64,000 bases of DNA from Pseudomonas fluorescens (lineage in GTDB: Bacteria; Pseudomonadota; Gammaproteobacteria; Pseudomonadales; Pseudomonadaceae). The position numbers were made by a program, and so were the translations under genes. The notes below the pieces were generated by a model. It ran no database searches. It saw only the letters and a list, made by a program, of their open reading frames with translations, and was not told where the DNA came from. The stretch lies in contig NZ_CP015637.1 of the NCBI RefSeq assembly GCF_001708445.1, positions 310,001-374,000 on the forward strand. The letters are read 5' to 3'. Shown piece by piece: positions 60,517 to 64,000 of this stretch; positions within the stretch are counted from its first letter, which is position 1, and each line of letters begins with the position of its first letter.

Positions 60517-63087
60517 TCAGGCCGGTTGAGCCTGGGACACCACCGGTTGCAACGGTAGCAACGGGGCGTGCGGGTCGGCCTTGATCGAGTTACGCCAAGC
60601 GGCCAGCCACTCGGCGTGCCCATCGTTCCAGACCTGCTCGTGCAGGCGAGCCAGGGCGACCGGGTCGCTGAGCAGGGCCAGGCGTTCAGCGTTGTTGAGG
60701 CCGGCAGGGCCGACTTTCAACGCATGACGAACACGCTCGCCACGCAGGTACTCGATCGGCTCCGCCTCACGGTGACGCGAGGTCGCCAGGGCGCAGGCCA
60801 GGGCGTTCTGCTGCGGGTCGACCACCGAACGTATGAAGCCATCATTGAGGGCGTGCCAACGGTTTTCGTGGGTGTACTTCTCGGTAGACAGCAACGCCTG
60901 CGGCGGATTGTATTCCTCAGGGATCAGGAACAGGCTTTCGTCGCGGGACTTGAGGCCCAGATTGACCCGGCTGGAAATCACCGATACCGGGATCGACAGC
61001 ATCAGCGACCCCACGATCGGCACCAGCCACCACAGGAAGCTTGGGTTCAACCACACCACCAGCAGTGCCCACAGGAAGCCGAGCAAGGTCTGGGTACCGT
61101 GGCGCTTGATCGCTTCGCCCCATGGGGTGGAGTCGTCGTCACGCTGCGGCGAATTCCAGGTCGCGGCCCAGCCGAGGAACGCGGCCAGTACGAAACGGGT
61201 GTGGAAGATCATGCGCACCGGCGCCAGCAGCATGGAGAACAGCATCTCCAGCAACATCGACAGGGTCACCTTGAACTTGCCGCCGAACTCTTTCGCGCCC
61301 TTGGCCCAGATCAGGATGATGCTCAGCAACTTTGGCAGGAACAGCAACACAATGGTGGTGGAGAACAGCGCCACCGCCTTGTCCGGATGCCATTGCGGCC
61401 ACAGCGGGTACAACTGGCGCGGTGCCATGAAGTACTGTGGCTCCATCAGGGTGTTCACCGCCAGCAGGGCCGTCGACAGCACCAGGAAGAAGAACCACAA
61501 CGGCGCCGACAGGTAGGACATCACACCGGTCAGGAACACGGCACGGTGTACCGGGTGCATGCCCTTGACCAGGAACAGGCGGAAGTTCATCAGGTTACCG
61601 TGGCACCAGCGACGGTCACGCTTGAGTTCGTCCAGCAGGTTCGGCGGCAGTTCTTCATAGCTGCCCGGCAGGTCGTAGGCAATCCACACACCCCAACCGG
61701 CACGACGCATCAGCGCGGCTTCGACGAAGTCGTGAGACAGGATCGCACCGGCGAACGCACCTTTACCTGGCAACGGCGCCAGGGCGCAGTGTTCGATAAA
61801 CGGCTTCATGCGGATGATTGCGTTGTGACCCCAGTAGTGGGATTCACCCAACTGCCAGAAGTGCAGGCCAGCCGTAAACAGCGGGCCATAGACGCGGGTG
61901 GCGAACTGCTGCATGCGCGCATACAGGGTGTCCATGCCCGACGCCCGTGGCGCGGTCTGGATAATCCCGGCATCCGGCGTGGCTTCCATCAGGCGCACCA
62001 GGCTGGTCAGGCATTCACCGCTCATCACGCTGTCGGCGTCGAGCACCACCATGTACTTGTATTCACCGCCCCAACGACGGCAGAAGTCGTCGAGGTTGCC
62101 GCTCTTGCGTTTGACGCGACGGCGACGGCGGCGATAGAAAATCTTGCCGAAGCCACCGGCTTCGCGGCACACGTCCAGCCAGGCTTGTTGCTCGGCGATA
62201 CAGATGTCAGCGTCGTTACTGTCGCTGAGCACGAAGAAATCGAAGCGGTCCAGGTCACCCGTGGCCGCGACCGACTCGAACGTGGCGCGCAGGCCAGCGA
62301 ATACCCGCGGCACGTCTTCGTTGCAGATCGGCATCACCAGCGCGGTGCGTGCATCCTTGGGAATCGGCTCGTTGCCGGCACTTTTACCGGAGATACGGTA
62401 TTTATCGTGACCGGTGAGCAGTTCAAGGAAGCCCATCAACGCGGTCCAGAAACCGGCCGAAACCCAGCAGAACAGGATCCCGAACATGATCAGGATGCTG
62501 GTTTGCAGGGCGTAAGGCAGGACCTGGGTGGCGGTTTGCAACAGGGTCTGGTTGCGGATCTCGTCAAAGTCGACCAGCGACCAGCCCTGGTACGGCATGA
62601 TGCCTTTCATGTACCAGCCGGCCACGATGGTCTGGCCGAGCATCAGTACCAGCAGGATGTAGCGACGGATCGACCCCACGGTGCGCCAGCGCGCCGCCGG
62701 CAGCACGCGCTCGTCTTTCGGCGGCTTCGGCGGGTTGGTTCGGCCAGTCAGGCGACGCCAGCCGCGCACCAGGATATTGGTGCGCCATGGCTCCGGTACG
62801 ACCTTGGTGCGACGAATCGGCGGCGTGGCCTTGAGGCACACGCGGCCGCTGGCGTCGAGCACCAGCATTTCGGCGTCTTGCAGCTCCTCGGCCGTGCTGA
62901 GGGTCAACCGGCGGCCGACCGACGCCTGGGCGGCGTCGACGGGCGAATCGAAGGTCGAAGACGACAAACGCTCGTGCAGTTCGGTGAAGGATGTGCAGCC
63001 TGCCAGTTCGGCACGCTGCTCAGCGGTCATCGGGAGATGCGCCAGATACTCGGACAGAGTCTCTGGCTGGGCTTGAGAATTACTCAT
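60517..63087 (-). CDS. opgH: Osmoregulated periplasmic glucan glucosyltransferase
   Basis: 856 aa. Inner-membrane GT2-family enzyme that makes and exports the beta-1,2 glucan backbone from UDP-glucose. N-terminal cytoplasmic region, about eight membrane helices (e.g. [37 protein letters not shown]). Catalytic loop: [24 protein letters not shown] and the RRWCHGNL motif (Q/RxxRW type). Overlaps opgG by 8 bp. Confidence 0.96.
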   Translation of the reverse strand: MSNSQAQPETLSEYLAHLPMTAEQRAELAGCTSFTELHERLSSSTFDSPVDAAQASVGRRLTLSTAEELQDAEMLVLDASGRVCLKATPPIRRTKVVPEPWRTNILVRGWRRLTGRTNPPKPPKDERVLPAARWRTVGSIRRYILLVLMLGQTIVAGWYMKGIMPYQGWSLVDFDEIRNQTLLQTATQVLPYALQTSILIMFGILFCWVSAGFWTALMGFLELLTGHDKYRISGKSAGNEPIPKDARTALVMPICNEDVPRVFAGLRATFESVAATGDLDRFDFFVLSDSNDADICIAEQQAWLDVCREAGGFGKIFYRRRRRRVKRKSGNLDDFCRRWGGEYKYMVVLDADSVMSGECLTSLVRLMEATPDAGIIQTAPRASGMDTLYARMQQFATRVYGPLFTAGLHFWQLGESHYWGHNAIIRMKPFIEHCALAPLPGKGAFAGAILSHDFVEAALMRRAGWGVWIAYDLPGSYEELPPNLLDELKRDRRWCHGNLMNFRLFLVKGMHPVHRAVFLTGVMSYLSAPLWFFFLVLSTALLAVNTLMEPQYFMAPRQLYPLWPQWHPDKAVALFSTTIVLLFLPKLLSIILIWAKGAKEFGGKFKVTLSMLLEMLFSMLLAPVRMIFHTRFVLAAFLGWAATWNSPQRDDDSTPWGEAIKRHGTQTLLGFLWALLVVWLNPSFLWWLVPIVGSLMLSIPVSVISSRVNLGLKSRDESLFLIPEEYNPPQALLSTEKYTHENRWHALNDGFIRSVVDPQQNALACALATSRHREAEPIEYLRGERVRHALKVGPAGLNNAERLALLSDPVALARLHEQVWNDGHAEWLAAWRNSIKADPHAPLLPLQPVVSQAQPA

Positions 63088-64000
63088 CGGCAGGCAACTG
63101 ATAGCTCCAGGTTTCGGTCAGGACTTGCTCGGTCTTGATCGGCTCCGGTGTGGCTGGGGCAGCTTCTGGCTGCTTGGCGTCCTTGTCTTTCGCGTCTTTC
63201 TTGGCCTGTTTCTCGTGCTGCTTGGCCAGGACCTTGTCGGCCTTGAGCACTTGGGTCGAAACCTGCTCAGGCTCAGGCTGCACGATGTCCTGCACCAGGG
63301 ACGCACGCATCTCGGTGGGTTTTCCGGGATCCTTGATCTTCATGCGCAGGGTCAGGCGCCAGCCTTTGGTGTGCTCGTTGTAGCGCACGCTGTTTTCAAC
63401 CAGCTCAGCGTTGTCACCCACACTCACCTGGCTGCGCACCGGCGCGTCCGGCAGCAGTTTCTTCAGGGACGGGCCCTCGAAATCGATCAGGTACGCCACG
63501 CTGCCGTCGGGCTGACGGATCAGGTTGGATTGTTTCACGTCACCGGTCGAACGCAGGGTCTGCTTGACCCAGGCGCTGTCCGGCGAATGGAACGCGGCGT
63601 CGTCCAGGGTCCAGTGCAGGCGGTAGGCAACATCCAGCGGCTTGCCGACTTCCGGCAGTTCGGCCGGGCTCCAGAACGCTACGATGTTGTCGTTGGTTTC
63701 ATCGGCGGTCGGAATCTCGACCAGGTCGACGGAACCCTTGCCCCAGTCGCCTTCAGGCTCGATCCAGGCGCTTGGGCGCTTGTCGTAGTTGTCGTCCAGG
63801 TCTTCGTAGTGGCTGAAGTTGCGGCCGCGTTGCAGCAGGCCGAACCCACGCGGGTTCTCCACGGTGAAGTTGCTGACCGACAGGTGTTTAGGGTTGTTCA
63901 GCGGGCGCCAGATCCACTCGCCATTACCGGCATGGATCGACAGGCCGCTGGAATCGTGCAGTTCGCGACGGTAGTTCAGGACCTTGGATGGCTGGTTGGC
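63080..64000 (-). CDS. opgG: Osmoregulated periplasmic glucan biosynthesis protein OpgG (partial, C-terminal 306 residues)
   Basis: The open frame runs off the right edge (reads [19 protein letters not shown] at 64000). Residues [20 protein letters not shown] and [27 protein letters not shown] are family hallmarks. These belong to the beta-sandwich domain acting on glucan backbones in the periplasm. A Lys/Ala/Pro-rich insert ([20 protein letters not shown]) lies near the C-terminus before the conserved [10 protein letters not shown]. First gene of opgG-opgH. Confidence 0.94.
   Translation of the reverse strand, partial: ANQPSKVLNYRRELHDSSGLSIHAGNGEWIWRPLNNPKHLSVSNFTVENPRGFGLLQRGRNFSHYEDLDDNYDKRPSAWIEPEGDWGKGSVDLVEIPTADETNDNIVAFWSPAELPEVGKPLDVAYRLHWTLDDAAFHSPDSAWVKQTLRSTGDVKQSNLIRQPDGSVAYLIDFEGPSLKKLLPDAPVRSQVSVGDNAELVENSVRYNEHTKGWRLTLRMKIKDPGKPTEMRASLVQDIVQPEPEQVSTQVLKADKVLAKQHEKQAKKDAKDKDAKQPEAAPATPEPIKTEQVLTETWSYQLPADE

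Overview
The window is chromosomal DNA of a Pseudomonas, most likely of the P. fluorescens complex. The evidence is the high GC content, a hemE-to-opgG gene order that follows the known P. aeruginosa PA5034-PA5078 order almost gene for gene, a medium-chain PHA locus (phaC1-phaZ-phaC2-phaD and phaI-phaF), and five copies of the GTGGGAGGGGGCTTGCCCCC-type REPIN typical of fluorescent pseudomonads. I saw no rRNA, tRNA, IS element, prophage or CRISPR array.

Layout. 1-3537 (minus): an extracellular chitin-active LPMO (GbpA type), a cytochrome b561, and the first genes of a type II secretion system (gspC, gspD; gspD runs off the left edge). 3850-11054 (minus): hemE, gltD and gltB. 11404-18293 (minus): pilM-pilN-pilO/P-pilQ-aroK-aroB-damX. 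The pilus part is reduced: PilM lacks an internal block, PilO and PilP are one polypeptide, and PilQ is short. 18512-20977 (plus): PBP1A, divergent from pilM. 21188-23692 (minus): malic enzyme, a secreted thermonuclease-family protein and ribosomal protein L31. 23973-31430 (plus): priA, argS, a SPOR protein, heat-shock hslVU and a DUF971 protein.

31680-36771 (plus) holds the PHA synthesis and depolymerisation genes and their regulator phaD; the phasins phaF and phaI and a small PHA-granule protein follow at 44363-46126 (minus). Between phaD and phaF, which are neighbours in P. aeruginosa, sits a 7.5-kb accessory island. It holds an orphan NarL-type response regulator and a six-gene chaperone-usher fimbrial operon: major pilin, two chaperones, usher, two-domain adhesin and minor pilin. 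46271-52264 (plus): ubiE-ubiJ-ubiB, hisI-hisE, tatABC and rsmE. 52367-56329 (plus): two tandem chemoreceptors. 56402-60289 (minus): a polar amino-acid-type ABC transporter with two paralogous binding proteins. 60517-64000 (minus): opgH and the 3' part of opgG (osmoregulated periplasmic glucan).

The most unusual signals are: (1) a roughly 330-bp palindromic array of 18-bp REP-derived units between an ABC binding-protein gene and its permease; (2) the remodelled pilMNOPQ operon; (3) an intrinsic terminator for rpmE that also encodes the signal peptide of the next gene; (4) a shared TTAG-N10-CTAA element upstream of both pha operons, a candidate PhaD operator; (5) paired direct repeats upstream of the fimbrial operon; and (6) the LPMO/cytochrome b561/T2SS grouping. 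No wholly new multigene system is evident. Most of the window is conserved core genome, and the novelty lies in these local features.
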